Made by a program: the position numbers and the translations under genes. Positions 15,834-24,824 of a stretch of 64,000 nt of DNA are shown in pieces (within the stretch, counting starts at the first letter, position 1; each line of letters opens with the position of its first letter). The notes beneath the pieces were generated by a model. The model made no database searches. It saw nothing but the letters and a program-made list of their open reading frames with translations, and was not told the DNA's origin. Source of the DNA: Calditrichia bacterium (lineage in GTDB: Bacteria > Calditrichota > Calditrichia > RBG-13-44-9 > J075); NCBI GenBank assembly GCA_028284905.1, contig JANQQU010000060.1:1-64000 (forward strand). The letters are read 5' to 3'.

Positions 15834-18800
15834 TCAATTCGCATTGTTGTTTAACACTATTTTATTCCCTATATCCTCTATCGCTTTGATGATTGCCGGG
15901 TGTTGCACACTGTTTTTCAAGGAATCGCGCAGGGCCGGGTGGTAATTGAAGGCCTGAACCAATATTTCTTCCAGGGAGTTATTCGGTCTCAAAGCCAACT
16001 GACAATGCGCTTGTTTCAGGTAAGTTTTTGCGATCATCAAGCTATCACCAACATATGGGACCGTTAAAATTCCAAGTGCCTTATCCCAATCGCTACATGC
16101 CTGAACGAAATTTTTGTCAGCAAATCCTGTTTCCCCTTCTTTTAAGTGGTGTTCAGCCAGTGCTATCGACCTTTCTCGTTTATTTATTAAATAACCAGCA
16201 TCCCAAGCTGACATGCGCACCCAGGGCTTTCCATTGTTCTTCAATTCGGAAATTTTCTCAAGCACTTCTTTTTGAGCATATGCTTTCCGCGCTAAAAGTA
16301 TTGCAGCGATATACCTGTAGCCAGAATCGTATTCCTGAAGCATTTCCAACAATTCATCTACTGATTTTTTCTGGAAAACCTCAACCAACGAGTTCACAGC
16401 TGTTAAAGCAACATACTCTTTTGTATTTATCAAATTTGCAAATGTCTGGGAAACAACAGTGTTCACTGCTCCATCACGATCCTTTACCATAGAAAACAAA
16501 ACATTTGTTGCAACATCATTGTTACTAGCAATTTTTCCTAAAGCAGATACTGCATCTCTGCGAACTTCCCAATTCTCATCATCGAGCAAATCAATCCAGG
16601 CTTCAATTTCAGCATCGCTGCCAGTGCCAATCTTTTTCAATGATCTTATAGCGACATTTTTATTTTCCTTTTTAAGCGCTTTAATTAAGATATCCACAAC
16701 TTCAGGGCTGCCAATGCCAATTTCACCCAGTGCAGTGATTGCACTAAATCTCACATCATTTTCTTCTTCGCCAGAAACAGCAATCACTGCTTTTAACACT
16801 TTCTCATTGCCGACACCGACTTTTCCAAGCGCGCGCAATGCTGCTTTACGTACATTTATATCCTCATCATCAAGCGCCGCTATAAGAGAATTTAAAACGT
16901 CAACATTACCGGGCTTCATTTCTGACAATATATTTACAGCACTTATACGCACCGATGATTTTTCATCTTTGAGTTTAGTGACTACAACATCTACCGGAAA
17001 GCTATCTACATCGGCAACTGATGTAAACGCTTTAAAAACCTGACTTATATCGACAGTTAAGGTTTTGCGATCCAGCATATTGACCAATGCCATCTTTGCC
17101 GCGGTATTTTCTTTGCCCATCGCGCCCAGGCTTAACACTGCAGATGTTCGTACATCTTTATTGTTATCATCAAGCGTATTAATCAATGCATTAACAACAG
17201 CATTGTTTCCTGCACCAATTTTACCTAACGCAATTACAGCTTCTTGACAAACAGCTTTATTATTATCATCAAGCATATTAATCAATGCATTAACAGCAGC
17301 AGCATTTCCTGCGCCAATATCCCCGAGATCACTTGCAAATTTTTTGCGAACATATTCATCTGAATCATTTATTATATTGAGCGGCGCATCTATAGCATCA
17401 GGGTTTTCCAAAAACAAATGCCCGAAGGCCCTTGTTGCATTTTTACGAATATTTTGATTTTCATTTTTCAGATTTAAAATTAAAACATCTGTTAAGCCAG
17501 AGGTGTCATCACTCTGATTTTTGATCATGTGTAGCAGTGTATCCCAGGCTGCAACAGAATTGGAATAATCTTCCTCATTAAGCTTTTTGATCAACGCATT
17601 TATATTGCTAGACCTTTTTACCGCAACTAAGGCGACCCCATTCTCGTTTTGGATACCCCCCAAAGCACTTTTTGCAGATGCTCGTACGTATTCATTTTTA
17701 TCCTTGGTTGCCCCAATTAGTGCATCAATAGCTGCCGTACTATTACGACCGATAATGCCCAAGGCTTTTACTGCGGCTTCTCTTACATATGCAGCTTCAC
17801 CTTCATCTTTTGTTACTACGATAACTGCTTCAATTGCGTCGGTGTTATCATGGGCAATAACGCCTAAGACTTCTACTGCAGCTTCTCTTACATATGCATC
17901 TTCATCTCTAGTTGCCACAATTACTGCGTCAATTGATTCCGTGCTTTCCGTATTTACATACCTCATTGCACTTATTGCAAGCATCCGGATTTCAGAATCT
18001 TTATCTTGGGTTGCCCCAATTAGTACATCGATAGCTGCCGTATTGCTGCCGCCGATTACTCCCAAGACTTTTATTGCAGTTCGCCGAATCATCAGATTCT
18101 CATCTTTGGCCGCATCGACAACTAAATTTAGTTCTTTCTCAGTACCGACAGCTGCCTCGCCAATAATTTCCAATATACACGAACTTTTTGTTGAGTCATT
18201 TTTGTCAAACATCTCTAACAGGCTTTTTACGAACTCAGTATTTTGTTTTCTAATCTCAACCAATATTTCTAATCGAAAACTATCAACCTCCGAGTCTTGA
18301 TTTTCTAAATTAGCAAGCATGCGTTTGGCGATATCTAAATCATTACTTCCTGCTTCGGCCAACACACTTTTTAATGCAGTGCTGTCTTCTCTATTCATAT
18401 CTTGCAAACTGAGCAACAATGAATCTACACCAGCTTGCGTGTTGCCTGTTTTTACCAAGAAAAAACCAACAGCTTCTAGTTTTAAATAATCGACTAACGG
18501 CGACCAATTGGTTCGTTCACCAAAGCCTATATTTATTGAAGCTTCAGCATCACTACGTTTTTTCTGAGAACGAATGTCATCTGTAAAAAACCCGGTGGTT
18601 ACAGCCCTTTTAAATGGTTCGCCTCTAAAAAAATGAATTTCCTCCCGGGTCCACTCATATTCAGGTTTAGCCATTCCCAGATACGCACTGTTATATTGAA
18701 AAATTAACCAGGCAAAAGCGGCGATGAGCATCGGCCCTACTGCCGCGGCAGCAATGCGGCGCTGCAACTGACGGCGTCGCTGCAACTGGGCTTTTTCACT

Positions 18801-20978
18801 GGCAGCAAGCATTCGTTCTTCGTCTGTATTTAAATCACGCCTGCCTTCTGCTCCTGCGGCTAAAACAGTCATATCCTGTCGATCAAGCAACTCTCCGGTG
18901 TTCCCATCTTTCCAGCCATGGCTGCGATTGGCCAATACGCGCATCGCTTTCTGCCCCGGGCGGTCAGAGATGTTAAATTCACGGATCACCACTGGCGCAA
19001 GAATATCGTGGGCGAGCACGGTGTTGTTTTTATCGATGCGCAATATCAGCGAATATTCGATGCATTTATCGATCAACTTCTTGATGGTCGGCAGACGCTT
19101 TGAATAGTAAGTCTCCAGCTGGGCCTGACTGCAGCGTCCAGCGGTACCTAGATCGGTAGTATGATGTTTCAGGAGATCAAGGGCGAGGCCGGAGGCCACT
19201 GCTTTCGGCATATCCGCCTCCAGCAAGGCCATCTGTTGTTCAAAGAACTCCCCCATGGAAATGCCGTCTTTTTTTAACTGCTGGTATTGCTCGCTGGTAA
19301 AGCGCGGAGCATCTTCATTTTTCTCGTTGGCGCTTTCCCAGAGTTTTTTCAGGATAATTTGCAGCACCGGTGCAATCGGCGATTCCTGATCAGCCAGCAG
19401 ATCTTCCGCGAGGGTCTCCGGTAAACTACCGGCGGAATTGGGAGAAATTTCCAGGCGGTATTTCGCTTGAATATTGGCATCTTTGGTAACGCCGGTGATC
19501 GCTTCTACCACCCCTTCCCGGTCGAGGCGCTTCAGGAAGACCTCGGCATAGGGCAGCTTTTTATCCTGAAAAGTATCGCGAATTTCCGGGTGATACTCCT
19601 TGCGATAACTAAGGATCAGTTTCCCCTGGATAGCACCGGCAGCGCTGCCAAAGAGTGGTTGAATCGCGTCGAGAAACTCACCGAGCTCATCGATGCCTTC
19701 ACCCTCATCCATCGGACGGGTGTAGTGCTCCTCTACCTGGTCGAGGATGACGATCAAGGGCTTCCCCTCCCCTGCTTCAATCGCCTGCCATTGTTTCAGG
19801 ATCTCCGGTAAACCATCCACTGCCGCTATTGGTTGGGTGCTGGGAGCATCCTTGAGCTGGCCAAGCATTTTCTCTACCTGCTCAGCAATTACTTTATCCG
19901 GCAGTTGTGTTTTCCATTCGCCGAGCAAGCGCAGGGATTCCTGGCGTTGGTCAATCTTTTCGGAGATTTTCTCTTCATTCGGCACGTCCGCTCCCAATTC
20001 TTTCTTCAGCGTGCCAAGCAGACCCAATTCCTGGTTGCGCCGGCAGTAAATAACATTGAACTGGTCTTTAATGCGCGGGAGCAGTCCGGCATAAAGCAGG
20101 GAAGATTTCCCCACCCCGGATTTTCCGTAAAAGAGGATAATCGGATGCACACCATCGATATGGCTGTGCAGGGCGCGGATTTGCGCGCCGCGTCCGAAAA
20201 ACAAGGCTGCGTCATCTTCCTGAAAATAGTTCAGTCCAAGGAACGGCGCCGGAGGCAGATTGGCATAATACTTTTTCGGCAGCGGCAGGCCAAAGAGCGG
20301 ATTCTTCGAGGCACGGGGGAGGTTCCAGTCCTCAACTTTCTCCGCACCGGGGCAAATGTAGAGCTCCCAGGGGAAGCTGATCCGCCCTTCGTTTTTCTTG
20401 GCATGACCCGGCCAAACCGCGCGGTAACCGACCGCTGCATCGGTACGGGTTTTCACCTTCGCTTCCGCCGCTTGCCAGGATTGGGCGATGGTGCGACCGG
20501 CCGCGAGACTTTCGTAGAACTGGGTAGATAGGATTGTGGCAGCGGCATCGTCAATCGGTTGTGCGGTGCCGACGACTGCCGGTACGCCAAGATTGCGTAA
20601 TTTCTCCGCCTGTTGCTTCGAGCAGCAGCCGTTGATGAAGACCAACTGCAAGCCTTTCTGCGCGGCGAGAAAAGCAGTAAGACCATCGCTATTAGCATAT
20701 TGGCGGCTGCCGTCCGCTGCTTTCAGGAGGAGCGTATAATCTTCGGCATGACCGCCATAGTGGAAGACGGCGATGCGGTCCTGGTATTTGTCGAAGACCC
20801 GGAAAATTTTGTCAACGTCGGTGTCGGTTTCGTAAACGACCTCGCAGAGGCCTTCCCGTTCGGCATTCTCCAGGGCGGTGCGAATGCCGTCCTGTTCTTC
20901 GGTGAGTTTGTAGAGATAGGACTGGTGGTCGTTGGCGAAGGCGAGGAAGATGACCGGTTTTCCGTTTTGGTTTTTCAT
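15834..20978 (-). CDS. CHAT protease - nSTAND-like ATPase - TM - HEAT-repeat protein
   Basis: 1714 residues. The N-terminal ~215 residues are a CHAT (caspase-like) domain: His77 in FHYGGHAED and Cys118 in FINGCCS. An nSTAND-type ATPase follows, introduced by FFGR: Walker A GKSGVGKSS (285-293) and Walker B LIVILDQVEE (Asp414). A single hydrophobic helix lies near residues 745-765. From about 860 to 1600 come many HEAT/PBS-lyase-type helical repeats (AVxALGxIGxxNxxAVxxLIxxLxD), then a TPR-like tail. STAND ATPases oligomerise on sensing and activate their effector, here a protease of unknown target. Its N-terminal half is paralogous to the protein at 31656-36245, with a different sensor attached. 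The 3' end abuts the palindrome carrying the IS. Confidence 0.92.
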   Translation of the reverse strand: MKNQNGKPVIFLAFANDHQSYLYKLTEEQDGIRTALENAEREGLCEVVYETDTDVDKIFRVFDKYQDRIAVFHYGGHAEDYTLLLKAADGSRQYANSDGLTAFLAAQKGLQLVFINGCCSKQQAEKLRNLGVPAVVGTAQPIDDAAATILSTQFYESLAAGRTIAQSWQAAEAKVKTRTDAAVGYRAVWPGHAKKNEGRISFPWELYICPGAEKVEDWNLPRASKNPLFGLPLPKKYYANLPPAPFLGLNYFQEDDAALFFGRGAQIRALHSHIDGVHPIILFYGKSGVGKSSLLYAGLLPRIKDQFNVIYCRRNQELGLLGTLKKELGADVPNEEKISEKIDQRQESLRLLGEWKTQLPDKVIAEQVEKMLGQLKDAPSTQPIAAVDGLPEILKQWQAIEAGEGKPLIVILDQVEEHYTRPMDEGEGIDELGEFLDAIQPLFGSAAGAIQGKLILSYRKEYHPEIRDTFQDKKLPYAEVFLKRLDREGVVEAITGVTKDANIQAKYRLEISPNSAGSLPETLAEDLLADQESPIAPVLQIILKKLWESANEKNEDAPRFTSEQYQQLKKDGISMGEFFEQQMALLEADMPKAVASGLALDLLKHHTTDLGTAGRCSQAQLETYYSKRLPTIKKLIDKCIEYSLILRIDKNNTVLAHDILAPVVIREFNISDRPGQKAMRVLANRSHGWKDGNTGELLDRQDMTVLAAGAEGRRDLNTDEERMLAASEKAQLQRRRQLQRRIAAAAVGPMLIAAFAWLIFQYNSAYLGMAKPEYEWTREEIHFFRGEPFKRAVTTGFFTDDIRSQKKRSDAEASINIGFGERTNWSPLVDYLKLEAVGFFLVKTGNTQAGVDSLLLSLQDMNREDSTALKSVLAEAGSNDLDIAKRMLANLENQDSEVDSFRLEILVEIRKQNTEFVKSLLEMFDKNDSTKSSCILEIIGEAAVGTEKELNLVVDAAKDENLMIRRTAIKVLGVIGGSNTAAIDVLIGATQDKDSEIRMLAISAMRYVNTESTESIDAVIVATRDEDAYVREAAVEVLGVIAHDNTDAIEAVIVVTKDEGEAAYVREAAVKALGIIGRNSTAAIDALIGATKDKNEYVRASAKSALGGIQNENGVALVAVKRSSNINALIKKLNEEDYSNSVAAWDTLLHMIKNQSDDTSGLTDVLILNLKNENQNIRKNATRAFGHLFLENPDAIDAPLNIINDSDEYVRKKFASDLGDIGAGNAAAVNALINMLDDNNKAVCQEAVIALGKIGAGNNAVVNALINTLDDNNKDVRTSAVLSLGAMGKENTAAKMALVNMLDRKTLTVDISQVFKAFTSVADVDSFPVDVVVTKLKDEKSSVRISAVNILSEMKPGNVDVLNSLIAALDDEDINVRKAALRALGKVGVGNEKVLKAVIAVSGEEENDVRFSAITALGEIGIGSPEVVDILIKALKKENKNVAIRSLKKIGTGSDAEIEAWIDLLDDENWEVRRDAVSALGKIASNNDVATNVLFSMVKDRDGAVNTVVSQTFANLINTKEYVALTAVNSLVEVFQKKSVDELLEMLQEYDSGYRYIAAILLARKAYAQKEVLEKISELKNNGKPWVRMSAWDAGYLINKRERSIALAEHHLKEGETGFADKNFVQACSDWDKALGILTVPYVGDSLMIAKTYLKQAHCQLALRPNNSLEEILVQAFNYHPALRDSLKNSVQHPAIIKAIEDIGNKIVLNNNAN

Positions 20979-21131
20979 CTGTTGCGCAGTCCTTTCAATG
21001 ACGATTTACTGTATGCTGTCTTTTTGCGAAGCTGGCGTTTCGCATATAATTGCGTTCCCCCATAAAGTGATGGCTTTGCCAAAAGAGACTTTGGGAACGA
21101 GGTTGCAAACGGGTTTAGAGCCATGCTTCTA

Positions 21132-21304
21132 TGTCGCCCCGCTGGGGCTAAAAAAGAAAATTCCTTAAGAGCTATAAACATTTCGCTCCTGACGGAGCTT
21201 TTGCTTTCTTGTTATGATTGTTCTCGAACCCAGCCCCAGCGGGGTGATATATTTATAGCTTACGAACACAATCAACGACGAAGCTCCAGCGGAGCGAAAT
21301 ATTA
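21132..21304. repeat. intergenic element of four ATATTTCGCYCC-GCT-GGRGCT units
   Basis: Four versions of one ~21-bp palindromic unit occur here: two on the + strand (around 21131-21149 and 21179-21199) and two on the minus strand (21230-21252 and 21282-21301). The whole element is therefore an inverted repeat of units that are themselves hairpins (GCCCCGCTGGGGC, GCTCCAGCGGAGC). It occupies most of the 339-bp gap between the CHAT gene start and the next gene's stop. No coding capacity. Confidence 0.75.
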
Positions 21305-21317
21305 AAATTGCCAATAC

Positions 21318-22544
21318 CTAACTAATCTTGTTCAAAATATCCTTCGCGGCACGGGCACCGATTTCCGGATGTAGTTCCAAATCCCTCTCGTAAAGCAGGG
21401 TATAATTCGCTGCATGAATATCGCCAGAAAAAGCGGCTACCAGATCGGCCATTACGGTGTAGGCCCCCTTGGTCATGTAGTGCCCATTTTGGTATTTGCC
21501 CAGGCTGGGATAAAAAGTCGCGGCAAAATCCGAACAATCAATCTTATCTCCTTTATGATTGATGTAGCCGCTACCGCAAATCACCTGGCAGCCCTGCGAC
21601 CAATTACTGGCCCCTTTCCCACCCCAATGGATGTTGATGGAATTATTGCGCTCCGGGCGGCGATTGAGCACATCGCTTTCCGCGAGATTTGGATTCTGTC
21701 TTTCCCCGCTGCGAATCACCAAAACGCCGGTAGTCATTGGCTTCAAAGCCAGATAGGACCTCTCTACACCGAACTTACTGTCAAACACTTTATGCCACCC
21801 AAAACGATATTTATGCTGGCCCTGCATCAGGAATGGCGCACCGGCATCATTGCTGGATTTACCGGGATCGGTGGTGCCATAAAATTTGAAGACCAGGCCA
21901 TTAATCAGTAACAAAAAGACATCATCATTCATTCTGGCACCGGGCTTCGCTTCATCGCGGCGCACACCGACTATCTGCACCCGGTCCGGGCGTAAATCCC
22001 AGTCGCGCACTTTAACGGTATCGCAAGGTTGTGAATACTCATTGATCATCCGGAGCATGGTGCTGGGGGTACTGATGTTTTTGTCCCGCACCCGCTGCAG
22101 CAGATTCATCCAACGCGTATACTCCGGGTCGGGATTGTTAGCAGTAACATTCACCCAATCCGCCTTAACGTCATCGCGCTGCCAGCGGCGAATTTGATCA
22201 TATGTTTTCTTGCCAAAAACTGCATCGGCCGGGCCAATCGATGTTTGCCCTTCAATGGTATGCACATACTCCTGGAAAAGCCGCATCGAGGCTACCAGAC
22301 GATACCCACAGACACCATCAATTTTCCCAAAGGGAAAGAATCCGACATCTTTCAAAAATTGCTGTACTTGTTTGATCGTCATTGGCTGATTGCGTACTTC
22401 TGAAAATGGCACCCAGTTTTTTTCCGGCTCACCCCGCAGCTTGATACCTTTTTTCTTGATCATTTGGTCTTCATGGTTGGTATGGATGTAGTTTTCCAGA
22501 TCAGATTTGTTTACACCCGGATCAATTGCGCCTAACTTAATCAT
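21318..22544 (-). CDS. peptidoglycan-binding-domain protein with a cysteine-containing C-terminal domain
   Basis: 408 residues from the second ATG (22544), which has AAGGAG at a 6-base spacing; the first ATG at 22550 touches the site. Residues ~50-125 look like a peptidoglycan-binding module (TIKQVQQFLKDVGFFPFGKIDGVCG, in two pieces, then VFGKKTYDQIRRWQ). Around residues 310-330 the motif INIHWGGKG...WSQGCQVI places a His upstream of S-x-G-C, reminiscent of L,D-transpeptidase (YkuD) active sites, although the spacing is shorter. A later DCSDFAATF could be part of a peptidase. No signal peptide. It lies inside the protease island, 5' of the CHAT gene and 3' of the MscS-like gene. The role is probably in cell-wall binding or modification. 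Confidence 0.65.
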   Translation of the reverse strand: MIKLGAIDPGVNKSDLENYIHTNHEDQMIKKKGIKLRGEPEKNWVPFSEVRNQPMTIKQVQQFLKDVGFFPFGKIDGVCGYRLVASMRLFQEYVHTIEGQTSIGPADAVFGKKTYDQIRRWQRDDVKADWVNVTANNPDPEYTRWMNLLQRVRDKNISTPSTMLRMINEYSQPCDTVKVRDWDLRPDRVQIVGVRRDEAKPGARMNDDVFLLLINGLVFKFYGTTDPGKSSNDAGAPFLMQGQHKYRFGWHKVFDSKFGVERSYLALKPMTTGVLVIRSGERQNPNLAESDVLNRRPERNNSINIHWGGKGASNWSQGCQVICGSGYINHKGDKIDCSDFAATFYPSLGKYQNGHYMTKGAYTVMADLVAAFSGDIHAANYTLLYERDLELHPEIGARAAKDILNKIS

Positions 22545-22657
22545 GGCCATCTCCTTTACTTATCAGGTGAATTACACCCAGCCGGGCAGATGCAGGTAGC
22601 ACATCGTCCAGGCAAGATTGTTCTCGATTTTTGTTAAGAATTATTTTCTGATTACTA

Positions 22658-23653
22658 TCATTCTTGTTTTTCTGTGGCTGCATCGATGGTCGATGCGATT
22701 CTGCTAATGCGATATTCCAGTGCTGCGACTTCTTTTTCCAACGCGTCCGCGGCATCCTTATCAGCATCTTTTAGCTGAATCTTTAATTCCTCAACTTCTT
22801 TTTCCAGCGCGTCTTGTTTATCGCGAAAGTCCTGAATTTTACCAATACGTTGCGACTTTGTTTGGGAGACATCCTCCAAATCCTTTTCTTCGTCTCCCGT
22901 TGCTTTAACATTGTGTTTGGGTGGTATAAATTGCTTTTGCTGAGAAACATCCCGGCTGTACGAAAACGACGGAGAAACAATTTCAATTTTAGCGGCATGT
23001 AATTCATCAACGATATAGCAGCGCAGGAGCGAGCGAACGGTTATCAGTTTGTTGACATTTTTCAGCATTGCACTCACCCGGTAAGTGATTGCATAATCAC
23101 CCAATTCCAGTATATGCACTACCGAATTCTCCAGCTCAACATCTTCCTTGCTGTCAGACAGCTTTCGTACTGCTAATTTCAGCACTTCTTCTATTTTTGT
23201 CCGGGGAATGTCATATCCCAGGGATAGCGTGATCGAGATAATCGTTTCCGCTTTTTTAATCACCTTCACCGGACGGGTAACCAGGTAAAGATTCGGGAGA
23301 GTGATTAATGCGCTTTCTTCGGTTTCGATTTCCACATGAAAGAGTCCCCGCTCGGTTACCCGGCCGAATTTGTCCTCGACTTCTATCCAGTCCAGCTTAT
23401 CGAAATTGCGCACCAGGCGCAGCATAAAACCGCTCATCAGGTTTGCGACAAAGGAAGTGGAGGCCAGGGCAACGACCGCGGAAATAATCAACCCTAAAAT
23501 TTTCAAAGCTTCCGCCTGCGCCGTTTCACCTTGCTCGTATGGATAGAAAATTACCACAGCGAGAACGACGATCAATGGCAACAGAAAGAGCGTCAGCTGC
23601 CGTTTGAAACGGTTGAATGCGAATATCTCTCTTATTGCTTTGAATGTCTTCAT
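22658..23653 (-). CDS. MscS-like mechanosensitive channel protein
   Basis: 331 residues. There are two hydrophobic segments near residues 20-40 and 48-72; the second continues into the pore-lining-like FVANLMSGFMLRLVRNFDKLDWIEV, then the beta domain (EDKFGRVTERGLFHVEIETEE, LITLPN). This is the MscS core order, with fewer N-terminal helices than E. coli MscS. The last ~90 residues form an acidic/basic coiled coil not found in standard MscS. It would sit in the inner membrane and gate on tension or a cytoplasmic signal. The ribosome-binding site is weak. It lies in the middle of the CHAT/caspase island, which hints at an envelope or osmotic role there. Confidence 0.8.
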   Translation of the reverse strand: MKTFKAIREIFAFNRFKRQLTLFLLPLIVVLAVVIFYPYEQGETAQAEALKILGLIISAVVALASTSFVANLMSGFMLRLVRNFDKLDWIEVEDKFGRVTERGLFHVEIETEESALITLPNLYLVTRPVKVIKKAETIISITLSLGYDIPRTKIEEVLKLAVRKLSDSKEDVELENSVVHILELGDYAITYRVSAMLKNVNKLITVRSLLRCYIVDELHAAKIEIVSPSFSYSRDVSQQKQFIPPKHNVKATGDEEKDLEDVSQTKSQRIGKIQDFRDKQDALEKEVEELKIQLKDADKDAADALEKEVAALEYRISRIASTIDAATEKQE

Positions 23654-23729
23654 AGTTTATCAAGTTTAGCTTTGATATAATATTTTGAGACAAAAATTGC
23701 CTTCGTCTACAAAACTAGCAAAACAATTT

Positions 23730-23850
23730 CCATTCATTCTGAGCCCGTCGAAGAATGATTCGTTGGCAAAGGGCTCGTTTAGTCCCGGGATACATTAGCT
23801 CGCTTTAGAGCAAGTCCTTTTTCACCCTTCGACAGGCTCAGGGTGAATGG
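23730..23850. repeat. intergenic inverted repeat (CATTCTGAGCCCGTCGAAG type)
   Basis: The left arm at 23730 (CCATTCATTCTGAGCCCGTC...) and the right arm ending at 23850 (...CGACAGGCTCAGGGTGAATGG) are imperfect inverted repeats about 120 bp apart. The sequence type CTTCGACAGGCTCAG is a widespread bacterial extragenic repeat. It lies between the hydrolase stop and the MscS-like start. Confidence 0.7.
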
Positions 23851-23882
23851 AGATTGCTGGTTTAGTGCATCCAGGAAACCCC

Positions 23883-24809
23883 TCACGCTTCCAGGAATTT
23901 CTTAATATGCGTGGAGACTTCCGGACAGCGCAGATAGCCGTAGGACTTGTGTTGATTGCGCTTCCCGTCTTTCGGACGCTGATAAGTGTTCCGCACGAGG
24001 TCATCGATCACACGAACATTGTGCTTGTTGCCACGGTAATCATCGCGTAAATGGGTGTCGGCGGATACCGGATCTTTCCGGTCGGCAAAATTCATCCAGC
24101 TTTTAGTAACGATGGTTGGCGTGCGCACCCGCGGATCATATTTCCGTTGATCAATGATCTTTCCTTTTACCAGCGGCAAACCCAATGGCGAACCGATGGT
24201 CACAAAGTAGGGCACTGCTACATCGGGCGCCTCCTGACCGACATCTCTAAGCACGTCATAAGAAATAATTGTCCCCATCGAATGGGAGATTAACATAATC
24301 TCCTTATCCTTTTCGGCGAGGATCGTTTCTTTTAATTCATCCTTCAGCACTTGCTGGGCAATCATTTTCACACTCTGGCGATTAAAGACTTCCCGGTCAT
24401 TGTCATAGTAAAATGCCAGATCCCGCACTACTTTACCCAACAACGGTCCAGTGAGAACATCAAAGTTGATGTTCTCTTTTAGGAAGTCAATAGCATCACC
24501 GACCACACCGCGCGCTGAGGCAAGCAGTTCATCCATCCGGCTATCATTGTGGGTTTGCAACATACCGGGTTCAGCAGGCACATACGGTTCCTCATTGAAA
24601 AGTTTATCAAAGAAGAACATGGCGTCATCATGCAATGGAGATTTGTAAAAGAGGTCTGCCCAATAGACCATCCGGAATTCAAACTCGGGATCGGACATTG
24701 CACAATTGCCCTCCAGTCCTTCCCGGATTGCTAAATTCCACCACTCCGCCAGCGTATCTCGTGGCGGCTTGTTTGCCAGTCCATGAATACCAATTATCAT
24801 CTTTTTCAT
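23883..24809 (-). CDS. alpha/beta-hydrolase (lipase/esterase-like)
   Basis: 308 residues. The hydrolase fold starts at once with IIGIHGLANKPP (oxyanion-side HG motif). The nucleophile elbow is ISHSMGT (Ser177), and FVTIGSPLGLP follows. Candidate acid and base are the Asp in FADRKDPVSAD and the His in NQHKSYGYL near the C-terminus. No signal peptide, so it is probably cytosolic. The substrate may be a lipid or ester and cannot be read directly. It has its own ribosome-binding site (AGAGGGTGAC) and starts 15 bp after the stop of the secreted propeller gene, so the two are probably co-transcribed. The hydrolase domain of the caspase fusion at 50950 has the same fold class. Confidence 0.8.
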   Translation of the reverse strand: MKKMIIGIHGLANKPPRDTLAEWWNLAIREGLEGNCAMSDPEFEFRMVYWADLFYKSPLHDDAMFFFDKLFNEEPYVPAEPGMLQTHNDSRMDELLASARGVVGDAIDFLKENINFDVLTGPLLGKVVRDLAFYYDNDREVFNRQSVKMIAQQVLKDELKETILAEKDKEIMLISHSMGTIISYDVLRDVGQEAPDVAVPYFVTIGSPLGLPLVKGKIIDQRKYDPRVRTPTIVTKSWMNFADRKDPVSADTHLRDDYRGNKHNVRVIDDLVRNTYQRPKDGKRNQHKSYGYLRCPEVSTHIKKFLEA

Positions 24810-24824
24810 AATGTCACCCTCTCT

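Noticed and set aside
19833-20531. Plus-strand frame opposite the CHAT domain of the 15834 gene
   Set aside because: Antisense to the His/Cys-containing CHAT and Walker A region; no own start signal.
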